Source: Caballeronia sp. dw_19 (GTDB taxonomy: Bacteria > Pseudomonadota > Gammaproteobacteria > Burkholderiales > Burkholderiaceae). From it: a DNA stretch of 64,000 bases. The stretch covers positions 310,001 through 374,000 of the forward strand of contig NZ_JAAVUQ010000004.1 of NCBI RefSeq assembly GCF_018449515.1. The letters run 5' to 3'. Shown here piece by piece: positions 17,478 through 26,225 of the stretch. The translations under genes were made by a program, and so were the position numbers. Each line of letters opens with the position of its first letter. The first letter of the stretch is position 1. Below the pieces are notes generated by a model. It saw nothing but the letters and a program-made list of their open reading frames with translations. It did no database searches and was not told the origin of the DNA.

Positions 17478-18475
17478 CCACTCCCGTGACGGATGCCAGT
17501 CGGCCGAGCCGGCGCCCAAGGTTATGGCCGGGCGCGCTGAAGCGATCCAGCGAGATCCGCATCCTTGCGGTCGCGCTGATCCTCAGCGCCTACTTCGAGA
17601 CGGCCAACCACGACTTCCTGCTGACTAGCGCGAGTCTGGAAAACCTCTCGCAGTTCATTGCCCCGGTCGCGATCATTGCCTGCGGCGAAATCATGCTGAT
17701 GATCGGCGGAGAGATCGATTTGTCCGCAGGCATGGTCTTCGCGTTCGCGCCTTTCATCATGCACTTTGCCAACGAAGCAGGCGCCCCCGCATGGCTCGCG
17801 TTGCTGGCCGGCGTGCTGGCGGCAGGTGTAGTCGGCGTGATCAACGGCGCGGTGACGGTGTACCTGCGCATCCCCTCCTTCGTCACCACGCTCGGCACGC
17901 TGTTCTTCGTAAATGGCTTAACGCTGACCCTCTCGCGAGGAACGCCGGTGTCACCGCCAGAGGGCACGCATTTTTCGGCGTTCATGGGCGAGTGGGGATA
18001 CAGCGAAATCATCTGGACCATCGCAATTGCCGCGGTCATGCATGTGTTGCTTCGGCATACGCGATGGGGCTTGCATACCATCGCGGCGGGCGCGAATCAG
18101 TTAGGCGCGAGCGAAGCGGGCATTCAGGTCAGGCGGCTGAAACTCGGCAACTTTGTGATTGCTGCGCTGCTTGCCGGTTTCACCGGCATCCTGGAAGGCT
18201 TCCGGATAACGTCCATCGATCCTCAGGCAGGCGGCAACCAGATCATGTTCCTCGCCGTCGCTGCTGCCGTGATCGGCGGCACGCCGCTCGCCGGCGGCTC
18301 GGGCACGATCATCGGCGGGCTGATTGGCGCGGCAGTCCTCGGGATACTCAACGACGGGTTTACGCTCATCGGCATCAACGCGTTCACCTTCAACATGATT
18401 CTCGGCGCGGCGATCCTGGCGGCCATGATCTTCAACATCCACGTCGTCCGTCTTGCTCGCAAGGGAGACCTCTAA
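17474..18475 (+). CDS. Sugar ABC transporter permease (RbsC type)
   Basis: 333 aa starting at GTG 17474, coupled to the binding-protein stop. The BPD_transp_2 fold is visible as a series of hydrophobic helices, with GEIMLMIGGEIDLSAGMVFA, FVTTLGTLFFVNG and AAAVIGGTPLAGGSGTIIGG, the characteristic motifs of RbsC/XylH permeases. It functions as a homodimer with the ATPase encoded immediately downstream (one-base overlap, TAATG). Confidence 0.92.
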   Translation: MTTPVTDASRPSRRPRLWPGALKRSSEIRILAVALILSAYFETANHDFLLTSASLENLSQFIAPVAIIACGEIMLMIGGEIDLSAGMVFAFAPFIMHFANEAGAPAWLALLAGVLAAGVVGVINGAVTVYLRIPSFVTTLGTLFFVNGLTLTLSRGTPVSPPEGTHFSAFMGEWGYSEIIWTIAIAAVMHVLLRHTRWGLHTIAAGANQLGASEAGIQVRRLKLGNFVIAALLAGFTGILEGFRITSIDPQAGGNQIMFLAVAAAVIGGTPLAGGSGTIIGGLIGAAVLGILNDGFTLIGINAFTFNMILGAAILAAMIFNIHVVRLARKGDL

Positions 18476-19275
18476 TGGCCGACGCATCAACGACTGCGCC
18501 GGCAGGAACAACAGGCACGGCCGCGTTGCAGGGCGAAGATATCGTCAAACGTTTTGGCGCGGTGACCGCACTCGACGGTGTGTCGTTGACGCTCAGACAA
18601 GGCGAGATACTTGGGGTGCTCGGCGACAATGGCGCGGGCAAATCGACGCTGATCAAGATCCTTACCGGGTTTCATCAGCAGACGAGCGGCAAGCTATTTA
18701 TAGGCGGCGAAGAAACGCTGCTTCGCTCCGTCGATCATGCGCGGTCGCTTGGCATTGAATGCGTCTATCAGGACCTGGCGCTGGCGAATTCGCTCAGCAT
18801 TTATCACAACATGTTCCTGAATCGGGAGATCGTCCGGCGCGGCCCGTTTCGCCTGTTGAATAACCGCGCCATGCGTACCCGTGCGGAGGAATGCCTGGAA
18901 GAGATCGGCGTGCATGTGCCATCGGTCGATCTGCCGGTCGAGCAACTGTCGGGCGGGCAGCGGCAAGCGATTGCCGTCGCACGCGCCGTCAATTCGAATG
19001 CGAAGATCCTGCTGCTCGACGAACCGCTCGCGGCAATGGGCGCGCGTGAGGCGGGATTGATCATCGACCTGGTCTTGCGGCTGAAGGAAAAGCAGGGACT
19101 GTCCATTGTCATGATCATGCATAACTACGCGCAGACACTCGATATTGCGGATCGCGTCATGCTCATGCAGCGTGGTCGCGTGACTTACGAGCGGGAAGCC
19201 GCCAGCACATCGGTTGCAGAGTTGATGGATATTGTGCGGAGTGAATACCGGTCCATGCGGACGGCTGCAAGTTAG
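18475..19275 (+). CDS. Sugar ABC transporter ATP-binding protein (single ABC domain)
   Basis: 266 aa from ATG 18475. Walker A is GDNGAGKSTLIK, the signature is LSGGQRQAIAVARA and Walker B is ILLLDEPLAAMG, with H-loop MIMHNY. Unlike RbsA it has only one ATPase domain, as in FrcA-type fructose importers, which pair it with one RbsC-like permease and one binding protein as here. The LAAMG after Walker B, instead of the usual aL, is the FrcA-like variant. Confidence 0.92.
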   Translation: MADASTTAPAGTTGTAALQGEDIVKRFGAVTALDGVSLTLRQGEILGVLGDNGAGKSTLIKILTGFHQQTSGKLFIGGEETLLRSVDHARSLGIECVYQDLALANSLSIYHNMFLNREIVRRGPFRLLNNRAMRTRAEECLEEIGVHVPSVDLPVEQLSGGQRQAIAVARAVNSNAKILLLDEPLAAMGAREAGLIIDLVLRLKEKQGLSIVMIMHNYAQTLDIADRVMLMQRGRVTYEREAASTSVAELMDIVRSEYRSMRTAAS

Positions 19276-19637
19276 CGCGTACGGCACCGGTCATCCCTCA
19301 ATTATCTCCGTAATTACCCAATATCCGCCGCCGCTCCCTGCTCGACCAATAGCACGATAATGAGGTCGGATGCTGACCTCTTACCTTCGATGCGACTAGC
19401 AAACCACCATTGGTACGGAGTTCTACACCGAAGCCCGGCTTTGGCGTTGCACGGATGTCGGCACGCGTACTGTCGTCGCGTGAAAATAAAAGACGGTTAT
19501 CGTCACCCAAGCATCAGCCACCATTTTCCGACGCTGACGAGGTAGTGTTTGACGAGCACGATTTCGACGGCTCTTGTATCGCCGCCCGGTAGAGGATTGA
19601 ATCCACAACCACTTCTGTCGCCAAGGACTTCACGCCA
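19276..19637. other. Gene-free stretch
   Basis: 362 bases without a recognisable gene. GAGGTC and GACCTC (near 19360-19380) form a weak hairpin after the ABC operon; nothing else stands out. Confidence 0.35.
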
Positions 19638-20021
19638 ATGCCCTCTTCATTCCGCAACTCGCTCATCTGGATCTTCGAAGCATTCGAGTGCGATTCAACC
19701 TACATCGCCAAGCGGATGTTCGGCAGCGACGCCGCCTATATCGACGGCCTGTTGTGTCTGGTTGCCGCCGATCGCGACCCGCCGTGGAGCGGCTTGCTCG
19801 TGTGCACATCGCAAGAGCGTCACGCCGCTCTCATTCGTGAAATGCCCGCACTGCAGCCGCATCCAGTGCTCGGTAAATGGCTTTACATACCGCAAGACGA
19901 CCCCGCGTTTGAAAGCATAGCGAAAAGGATGACGGCACTCGTGCTCGCACGCGATCCGCGCGTGGGTGTCGAGCCTAAGCCCCGCCGGCGCGGCGGCAAA
20001 TCCGCGCCACCAAAGAGATAG
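19638..20021 (+). CDS. Hypothetical protein, 127 aa
   Basis: I do not recognise a domain. The protein is soluble, begins MPSSFRNSLIWIFEAFECD and ends in a very basic tail (PKPRRRGGKSAPPKR), which could bind nucleic acid or a membrane surface. Residues 15-95 have a mixed alpha/beta composition with a conserved-looking YIPQDDPAFESIAKRM. The codon usage fits the neighbours. It stands alone between the ribose ABC operon and the convergent SDR gene. Confidence 0.6.
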   Translation: MPSSFRNSLIWIFEAFECDSTYIAKRMFGSDAAYIDGLLCLVAADRDPPWSGLLVCTSQERHAALIREMPALQPHPVLGKWLYIPQDDPAFESIAKRMTALVLARDPRVGVEPKPRRRGGKSAPPKR

Positions 20022-20170
20022 GGCAATCAATGAGCGATTCAAGCACGTGTGTTCCACCACGTAGGAAGTGCCCTTCAAGATTCCCGTTGAATTCCCGTTG
20101 ATTTTCGGTTGCCTATAAGCCGGCCAATCAGTCCACGATCGCTTGAGCGAATGCTGATTCACTCGCCTGT

Positions 20171-20941
20171 TCAAATGGACTTAACCTCGCCCCCGTCCAT
20201 TCGAATGGCGGAGCCAGTCATCCACCGAGCCCCTGGTGAAACCAGGAATGCCATCAGCTCCGCAATATCTTCAGGCTCGCCGTAACGTGTAATCCCCACT
20301 TCAACGGGGAATCGGGCGGTTGCTTCCTCGACCGTCATGTTGTGCAACGGCGCCCAGTGCTCGAGGTAGGAGCGCCTACGCCCTGTCATCACGGGCCCAG
20401 GCAGTACGCTGTTCACCTGGACGCCGTCAGTGATCCCCCGGTCGGAAAACGCCTTCGCGAGCGCAATGATCGCCGCGTTGATCGTCCCGACCGCCGCGTA
20501 CGGTGCCTTCGGAAAAAGGGCGGAATTCCCGGAGATCAAGACGACAGAGCCTTTGGACGCCTTCAAAGCAGGCCAAGCTTCAATGGTCAGGCGGCGGGCG
20601 CCGTGCAACTTCAGCGCCATTCCGGCGTCCCACTGCTCGTCCGTCATGTCGAACAGATCGATTTGAGGAACAGCGCCCGCGATATTGAGCAACGCGTCAA
20701 TACGCCCGAACCCGGCGAGCGTTTGTTCTACTACCTTCTTAGCCGACGACCGGTCGGACAAGTCAAGGTCAATGATGAGGGGTTCAGCACCCGCCTCCTT
20801 GACGGCCGCAGCCGTCTCCTCGAGCTTGGCGCGATTGCGGGCAACCAGTACGATCGAACCAAAATCCCGCGCGAGACGTACTGCCGTGGAAAAGCCAATG
20901 CCCTGGCTGGCTCCGGTAACAACAGCGACTGCGTTTGACAT
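20171..20941 (-). CDS. Atypical SDR family oxidoreductase lacking the catalytic lysine
   Basis: 256 aa from ATG 20941. The cofactor motif TGASQGIG (residues 10-17) and NIAGA (~86) identify a short-chain dehydrogenase/reductase, with specific C-terminal text ARWMTGSAIRMDGGE. The catalytic segment reads PYAAVGTINAAI: Tyr148 is present but position 152 is Gly where the YxxxK lysine is required, and the usual Ser ~13 residues upstream is not aligned. It may bind NAD(P) without classical turnover, or use another mechanism. It is the last gene of a three-gene minus-strand set with two hydrolases. Confidence 0.85.
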   Translation of the reverse strand: MSNAVAVVTGASQGIGFSTAVRLARDFGSIVLVARNRAKLEETAAAVKEAGAEPLIIDLDLSDRSSAKKVVEQTLAGFGRIDALLNIAGAVPQIDLFDMTDEQWDAGMALKLHGARRLTIEAWPALKASKGSVVLISGNSALFPKAPYAAVGTINAAIIALAKAFSDRGITDGVQVNSVLPGPVMTGRRRSYLEHWAPLHNMTVEEATARFPVEVGITRYGEPEDIAELMAFLVSPGARWMTGSAIRMDGGEVKSI

Positions 20942-21029
20942 GTCAATTCTCCTAAGTTTATGAACGCGCCAGCGTTCAGTCGTGAACGACCCATAGCAGG
21001 CAAAACCCAACCTGCTGCAGGAGTTCGGT

Positions 21030-21884
21030 TCATCGAGAGAGGAATTCGCCGATCGCCGCAGCGATCTCCCTGGCATGCGTTTCCAGGGCAAAGTGGCCGG
21101 TATCGTAGAAGCGGATATCGGCGTCGGGGATATCCCGCTTGAACGCCTCTGCGCCCGGCGGAAGGAAGAACGGGTCGTGCTTCCCCCATACCGCAAGAAA
21201 CCGTGGCTGGTGCTTGCGAAAGTACGCCTGGAACGTTGGATAGAGCGCAACGTTGCTCTTGTAATCACCGAACAGATCCAGTTGAACCTCATCGGCTCCA
21301 GGGCGCGTCAAGTAGAAGTTGTCCAGCGCGATACCGTCCGGCGAGACCGCAGCCTCGTCGGCCACGCCATGGGTGTACTGCCAGCGTGTCGTCTCCGGCG
21401 CCAGGAAGCCGCGAAGCGCCTGGCGGTTCTCCTCCGACGCTTCCTCCCAATACGCACGGATAGGGTTCCATCCGTCGCTCAGGCCTTCCTCGTAGGCGTT
21501 GCCGTTCTGGGAAATGATCGCCGTGATGCGCTCGGGATGCCTGACTGCAATCCGCAAGCCGGTCGGGGCCCCGTAGTCGAACACATAGACTGCAAAACGG
21601 TCGAACCCGACCACTTCGGTAAAGCGATCGATGACCCCGGCGATGCTGTCGAAGTTGTACTTGAACTGCTCGCGTGGCGGCATATCCGACCGGCCGAATC
21701 CGGGTAGATCCGGCGCGATGATGTGGAAGCGATCGGCCAGCAGCGGGATCAGGTCCCGGAACATGTGGCTGGAACTGGGGAAGCCGTGGAGCAACAACAG
21801 CTTGGGCGCTCCCACGGTCCCTGCTTCACGATAGAAGATATTGAAGCCGTCGACATCCGCGGTACGGTACGTGATACCAGTCAT
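21030..21884 (-). CDS. Alpha/beta hydrolase, haloalkane dehalogenase/epoxide hydrolase type
   Basis: 284 aa. The oxyanion motif is HGFPSSS at residue 33, the nucleophile is Asp103 in VFDYGAPTG, and the catalytic histidine is H264 in YDTGHFAL. An Asp nucleophile followed by YGAP places it with haloalkane dehalogenases, fluoroacetate dehalogenases and epoxide hydrolases, not with serine esterases. The ATG at 21884 follows GAGGAG. The SDR gene is 88 bases downstream. Substrate unknown. Confidence 0.88.
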   Translation of the reverse strand: MTGITYRTADVDGFNIFYREAGTVGAPKLLLLHGFPSSSHMFRDLIPLLADRFHIIAPDLPGFGRSDMPPREQFKYNFDSIAGVIDRFTEVVGFDRFAVYVFDYGAPTGLRIAVRHPERITAIISQNGNAYEEGLSDGWNPIRAYWEEASEENRQALRGFLAPETTRWQYTHGVADEAAVSPDGIALDNFYLTRPGADEVQLDLFGDYKSNVALYPTFQAYFRKHQPRFLAVWGKHDPFFLPPGAEAFKRDIPDADIRFYDTGHFALETHAREIAAAIGEFLSR

Positions 21885-22019
21885 GGTGATTCTCCTCGTT
21901 GATACCTACAGTTACGCCAGATGCCCTTGGCGATAAAGCGACTGCCTAAGGACACGAGCGCTCAGCCCGTCGGGCTGAATTCATGGAACCCTGCGGCAGG
22001 CGCGAAGCTCTCGGGTCTG

Positions 22020-22721
22020 TCAGACGTGCGCTTCACGAACTTCACGCACGGCCTGAAGAATCAGGTCAACAACGAGACCTGGCGCCGTGACACTCGGTGT
22101 GTGGTCAACCGGGTGCGCGCTCACCCGCGCGTTCATACGCTCGGCCATGAAGCGCTGAGTCTCGGCGACGATCATGTGATCCTCCTCGGCCAGCAGATAC
22201 CAGCTCGGCACATCCTTCCAAAGCGGACGTCCTACGGGAACGCTGATACATGCCGGCGCGATCGGGCGCTGAACGGCGGCCAATACCGCCAATTCTTGCG
22301 CCGATGCGTTTTGGGCAAAGGCCGCGGCAAACGCCTCCTGGGGCAACCAGATCAAGCCATGGCTATCAGGACCGAGCTTTGGCGCTGCGGGGTGCGGCTC
22401 GTTTCGATAGAACACATCGGCTACCGTTTCTCCCTCGGCGGGGCCAAGCGCGGCGATGTAGACCAGCGCCTTGATCCTGGGGTTGCGTGCGGCACCAATG
22501 ACCGCGCCGGCGTAGGCGTGACCCGCCAGCACAACAGGCCCTTCAATCCGTTCCAGGGTTCGATCAAGCGCCGCAACGTCATCGTCCAACGTCGTTAACG
22601 GCACAGGGACAGTAACCGCACTAACCCCGTTTTCCTGGAGTCCATTTATCACTTTGCTCCAGCTAGAGCCGTCGGCCCAGGCTCCGGGTACGAGCACTAC
22701 TTTCACATCGCTTTCAGGCAT
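22020..22721 (-). CDS. Alpha/beta hydrolase fold protein with Ala at the nucleophile position
   Basis: 233 aa, salicylate-esterase/hydroxynitrile-lyase-like small alpha/beta hydrolase. The strand-loop VVLVPGAWADGSSW forms the oxyanion region, and H207 (DHTPS) is in the histidine position. The nucleophile elbow reads LAGHAYAG, residues 67-70, with alanine 69 where serine is normally found (GHSYGG). Normal ester hydrolysis is therefore unlikely; related variants are widespread, so it is probably a real subfamily. It is the first gene of the minus-strand set, divergent from the CGNR regulator. Confidence 0.82.
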   Translation of the reverse strand: MPESDVKVVLVPGAWADGSSWSKVINGLQENGVSAVTVPVPLTTLDDDVAALDRTLERIEGPVVLAGHAYAGAVIGAARNPRIKALVYIAALGPAEGETVADVFYRNEPHPAAPKLGPDSHGLIWLPQEAFAAAFAQNASAQELAVLAAVQRPIAPACISVPVGRPLWKDVPSWYLLAEEDHMIVAETQRFMAERMNARVSAHPVDHTPSVTAPGLVVDLILQAVREVREAHV

Positions 22722-22795
22722 TTTCGTCTCCCATGTTCAGAGGTAAATCTACGCGAAGGCGGACTCCGTCGCAGCGAGTTCACCCTCAATTCGAG

Positions 22796-22866
22796 TAACC
22801 TTCTTAATGCACCTGAGAAGGTTATTCTATGATGTGGTAACCTGTCAACCAACTTTTAGAAGGTTA
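22796..22866. promoter_or_regulatory. Duplicated inverted-repeat operator, 42-bp period
   Basis: Site 1 is TAACCTTCT (22796-22804)-N11-AGAAGGTTA (22816-22824), a perfect 9-bp inverted repeat. Site 2 is TAACCTGTC (22838-22846)-N11-AGAAGGTTA (22858-22866). Left arms and right arms are both exactly 42 bp apart, i.e. four helical turns, so two dimers would bind the same face of DNA. The pair lies in the divergent promoter region between the hydrolase/SDR set and the CGNR gene. Confidence 0.7.
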
Positions 22867-22890
22867 TTTTCATCCACCTTGAGGTAGCCA

Positions 22891-23523
22891 ATGCCCCAAC
22901 AATTTCCCGCGATGTTCATAGCCGATTCGGCTGGCCTGGACTTTTTGAATTCGGTGGCCACGCCCGTCGACGTCCCGATCGACTGGATCGACGACGGCGA
23001 GGGCCTGCTGGCCTGGCTCGAGCAGTCGCAACTGGTACCCGTGGAAGTGCTACGCACGATGCGCGAGCGCGCCATGCCGGGCGAGCTCGATCGCCTGGCG
23101 GACCAGGCGCGCAGTCTGCGTGAGTGGTTCAGGCTATTCGTCCGTGAGCACAAAGGCCGTCCGCTTGGGTCTGCGGATCTGCGTGAGCTGGAGCCTTTGA
23201 ACCTGCTGCTCGCGCGTGATGAAGCCTTTGGGGAAATCGTCGCTCACGAAGCTCACGAAGAGGAGACGGTGGGTTCGCTCACGTTTGAACGTTCACGGCG
23301 TTGGAGTTCGCCGGAGTCCCTGCTTCTGCCGATAGGGGAAATCCTGGCGAAGCTTGTTTGCGAGGAGGACTTCACGCACGTGAAGGCGTGCGAGGGTCCG
23401 ACCTGCACATTGATGTTCGCCGATCACACCCGCGGACACGCGCGGCGCTGGTGCAGCATGGCGGCTTGCGGTAACAGGGCAAAGCAAGCGGCGCACCGGA
23501 ATCGGATCAAGGAACAAAGTTGA
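22891..23523 (+). CDS. CGNR zinc-finger (ABATE domain) transcriptional regulator
   Basis: 210 aa. The N-terminal ~130 residues match the ABATE stress-sensing domain (FPAMFIADSAGLDFLNSV, then a helical region with ADLRELEPLNLLLA). The C-terminus carries the zinc-finger: KACEGPTCTLMFAD followed by RWCSMAACGNRAKQAAHRNR, with four cysteines and the CGNR signature. Such proteins are proposed stress-responsive DNA-binding regulators. It is divergent from the two hydrolases and SDR, with two copies of a palindromic operator between, so it probably controls them and itself. Confidence 0.88.
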   Translation: MPQQFPAMFIADSAGLDFLNSVATPVDVPIDWIDDGEGLLAWLEQSQLVPVEVLRTMRERAMPGELDRLADQARSLREWFRLFVREHKGRPLGSADLRELEPLNLLLARDEAFGEIVAHEAHEEETVGSLTFERSRRWSSPESLLLPIGEILAKLVCEEDFTHVKACEGPTCTLMFADHTRGHARRWCSMAACGNRAKQAAHRNRIKEQS

Positions 23524-24125
23524 AACTGTCTGCTGAGATTTCAGCGCGGTTTCGACATGGTTGATGTGACGGTCCCCGCTATTCCATGGTTTCCGGGGTT
23601 TCCGTAGTTCTCAACCTTCAGCCTGGACGGTTCAGCGAGCAATGGAACGGAACACCCGATCCCGTCTATCGATCATTTTTCTTCGGAGTCTGGACGAGTT
23701 GCCCAGAACACTCGAGGTTGGACATCCAGGAAACGCTACGGGCGATCCGGGCATCGGTGACGTGCCTTGCAATGTGTCTCGTCCCAGGAATCGCTGCATG
23801 GGCGAGCGGATCGCAGTTCGTGTCGCTTTACCAATAGCGGCGCAGCAAGCGGCGAAGGCGAATGATCGCAAGGTTTTGAGGGGTGCGAGGTATTTGTAAA
23901 GCGGAGAGACTATAAATCAACTGTCCATTCTCAGAACTCGCGTGACAAGCCTCGCAGGCAAGATTTAACGGTCGGCACGGCGGCATTGCCAGTATGCCGA
24001 TCTCCAACGAAAACGCCGGTGGCGCACGTCTGAAGTTCTCTCGCGGGCTCTCTTGTTCACATTGGTTTGTGAAGCAGGGATCGCTTCGTGACCGTCTTTG
24101 GAATCCGGCGACAAGGGAGATGGAA
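23524..24125. other. 602-bp region without a confident gene
   Basis: Two overlapping ~85-codon open frames (around 23586-23899) and one on the minus strand exist, but none has a ribosome-binding site with recognisable protein similarity. I see no repeats or strong hairpins. Confidence 0.35.
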
Positions 24126-24407
24126 ATGAAACGTTTAATGACTGTGACCTGCGCTGCATTTTCTTTGACAGCTTTCGCGCACGCCCAGAGCCCTGACGAC
24201 TACGAAGAGGGAATCGCGGCAGGACAGTTGGGCACTGCGTTGTATAACCTGGCGAATCCCGATAGGCCGCTGCCGATGCCCGCGGCCGACGTATCGCAAG
24301 ATTCCAAAGCTTTGCAACGAGCAGCCTCGACACCAAATTCAGCAGGGCCCGGCATCAACCCGGTTGCAGACGCTGATCGGAAAAAGATTAAGCCCTACGC
24401 GCAATGA
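24126..24407 (+). CDS. Small secreted hypothetical protein
   Basis: 93 aa. MKRLMTVTCAAFSLTAFAHAQSPDD is a clear Sec signal peptide with AHA-Q cleavage, leaving a ~74-residue acidic/neutral periplasmic chain containing DDYEEGIAAGQLGTALYNLANPDRP. The start at 24126 is favoured by AAGGGAG spaced seven to eight bases upstream; an in-frame ATG at 24120 would add two residues. No family recognised. Confidence 0.65.
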   Translation: MKRLMTVTCAAFSLTAFAHAQSPDDYEEGIAAGQLGTALYNLANPDRPLPMPAADVSQDSKALQRAASTPNSAGPGINPVADADRKKIKPYAQ

Positions 24408-24532
24408 TTACCTCATGAAGGTGGGGGTTCCCGCGTGCCCGGTAAATATCACAGGGCACGCAGCCAGACGCTCAAGTACCAGGGCCGCGCTACTCCAACT
24501 GTGGTTCGCCGAAAACCTGCCGGGTAGTCGCG

Positions 24533-24542
24533 ATACCGGTAT
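24533..24542. promoter_or_regulatory. 10-bp palindrome upstream of MFS gene
   Basis: ATACCGGTAT, perfect, ~130 bases before the MFS start. Weak evidence for an operator. Confidence 0.2.
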
Positions 24543-24667
24543 AGACAGCGGACTGGCTGCGCCATCGCTCACGCCGTACGATCCGGGTTGAAGCTCGCTC
24601 GCTTCCTCACTTCGCGCCAGACGGTTGCTCCCCGAAAACACTCAACCGCCGCGCTGACCCGGACAGA

Positions 24668-25963
24668 ATGATGGACAAACAAACGGCAAGCGCACGTTAC
24701 AACAATCATCCGGAAGCGGAGGAGGAGTTCACCCACTGGCGGCGCAATCTCATCGTCTGCGTATTTGGATCATTCACGACCATCGTGGCCATGACGCTCA
24801 TGTTGCCGTTCTTGCCACTTTACGTGGAGCAACTAGGCGTCAAGGATCACGCCGCGATAGTCCAGTGGTCCGGCGTCGCTTACGGTGCAACGTTTTTCAC
24901 CGCCGCACTAACCGCGCCGCTTTGGGGACGGCTTGCCGATCTCTACGGCCGCAAGCCGATGCTGATCCGCGCCAGCCTCGGCATGGCCATCATCATGTCC
25001 TTGATGGGGATGGCCCATAACGTCTGGCAACTCGTTGGCCTCAGGCTTCTCGCAGGCTTGCTCGGCGGCTTTGCATCAGGTTCCACCGTGCTGGTCGCCA
25101 CCCAGACACCGAAAGACCGATGCGGCTGGGCACTCGGTGTCCTGTCTTCCGGCATCATGGCCGGCAATCTGGTCGGCCCGATTATTGGTGGATCACTGCC
25201 GCCGCTGATCGGAATACGGTCGACCTTTCTTGCCTCGGGCGCCCTTATTTTCATTACGTTTCTGGCGACCGTATTCTTCGTCAAGAACGAGCGTCACCCG
25301 GGCTTGAACAAGAAGGGGAAACGGCGCGGGAGCTGGGGTGAAATTGGAGACAAGCGGCCGACTGTCGCCATGCTGGTGACCGGCATGCTCCTGATGCTGG
25401 CAAACATGTCGATCGAGCCGATTATCACGGTCTACGTGGCGCAAATAGTCGATGTCCATCAGGTCACGTTTGTCGCGGGACTGGTGATGTCGGCGGCGGC
25501 ATTGGGCAGCATTCTCTCGGCCTCGTACCTGGGCAAGCTCGCCGATCGCATAGGGCATTGGAACGTCATTATCGGCTGCCTCGCGGTGGCGGGCATCCTG
25601 CTGATCCCGCAAGCGTTTGTCACGCGGGGCTGGCAATTGGTGATTCTGCGATTCCTGATGGGTCTGGCGCTTGGCGGACTGCTGCCTTGCGTTGCCAGCG
25701 TGATCCGGCACAACGTACCGGCGTCGGTTGCAGGCAATATGCTCGGTTACTCGACGTCTGCCCAATATACCGGGCAGGTTGTCGGACCGCTTGCCGGCGG
25801 TTTCGTCGGAGGACATTTCGGCATGCGGGAAGTGTTTTTCGGCACCTCGGCGTTGATGATCGCGGGCGCGGTTTATAACTGGATTCTCAGGGCAACCGTT
25901 GTCGACAAAGCCCCTGACTCATCGCTAAGCGGTGCGGTCGAGCAAGCCGCCAAGGACCGCTGA
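24668..25963 (+). CDS. MFS transporter, DHA1 drug/multidrug type
   Basis: 431 aa with a polar N-terminal tail and about 12 hydrophobic segments. The MFS motif A is PLWGRLADLYGRKPMLIRA between TM2 and TM3 (~residue 95), with a degenerate repeat LGKLADRIGHWNVI in the second half. LSSGIMAGNLVGPIIGG resembles motif C (antiporter motif) of 12-TM drug exporters such as MdtG. It probably exports small toxic compounds using the proton gradient. The LysR gene follows 262 bases downstream. Confidence 0.88.
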   Translation: MMDKQTASARYNNHPEAEEEFTHWRRNLIVCVFGSFTTIVAMTLMLPFLPLYVEQLGVKDHAAIVQWSGVAYGATFFTAALTAPLWGRLADLYGRKPMLIRASLGMAIIMSLMGMAHNVWQLVGLRLLAGLLGGFASGSTVLVATQTPKDRCGWALGVLSSGIMAGNLVGPIIGGSLPPLIGIRSTFLASGALIFITFLATVFFVKNERHPGLNKKGKRRGSWGEIGDKRPTVAMLVTGMLLMLANMSIEPIITVYVAQIVDVHQVTFVAGLVMSAAALGSILSASYLGKLADRIGHWNVIIGCLAVAGILLIPQAFVTRGWQLVILRFLMGLALGGLLPCVASVIRHNVPASVAGNMLGYSTSAQYTGQVVGPLAGGFVGGHFGMREVFFGTSALMIAGAVYNWILRATVVDKAPDSSLSGAVEQAAKDR

Positions 25964-26225
25964 TCACAGCGCTGATTAGCCTGGCAGCCTCGGTCAACGA
26001 GTGTCCTGCGCTTCAGATCTCGAATCCACTGCGCGCCCAGAAGCGGTTCCATGCCGGCAAACGCCTTGTTTGCCGGTTAGCTCATGCCCCGTGCCACAAT
26101 CATGGCCAGCGCGCTTGTGAAACGCGTGTGCCTGACCTATTCCAACGCAACCTTCCGTGCCCGTCCTTCGGAGAAATTCGGACGTATCGGCGATATCGCT
26201 CGATCTTTAACCGTTTGAGGTCTGC

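Noticed and set aside
23586..23899. Short open frames in the gap after the CGNR gene
   Set aside because: Overlapping frames on both strands without ribosome-binding sites or similarity; not reported as genes.
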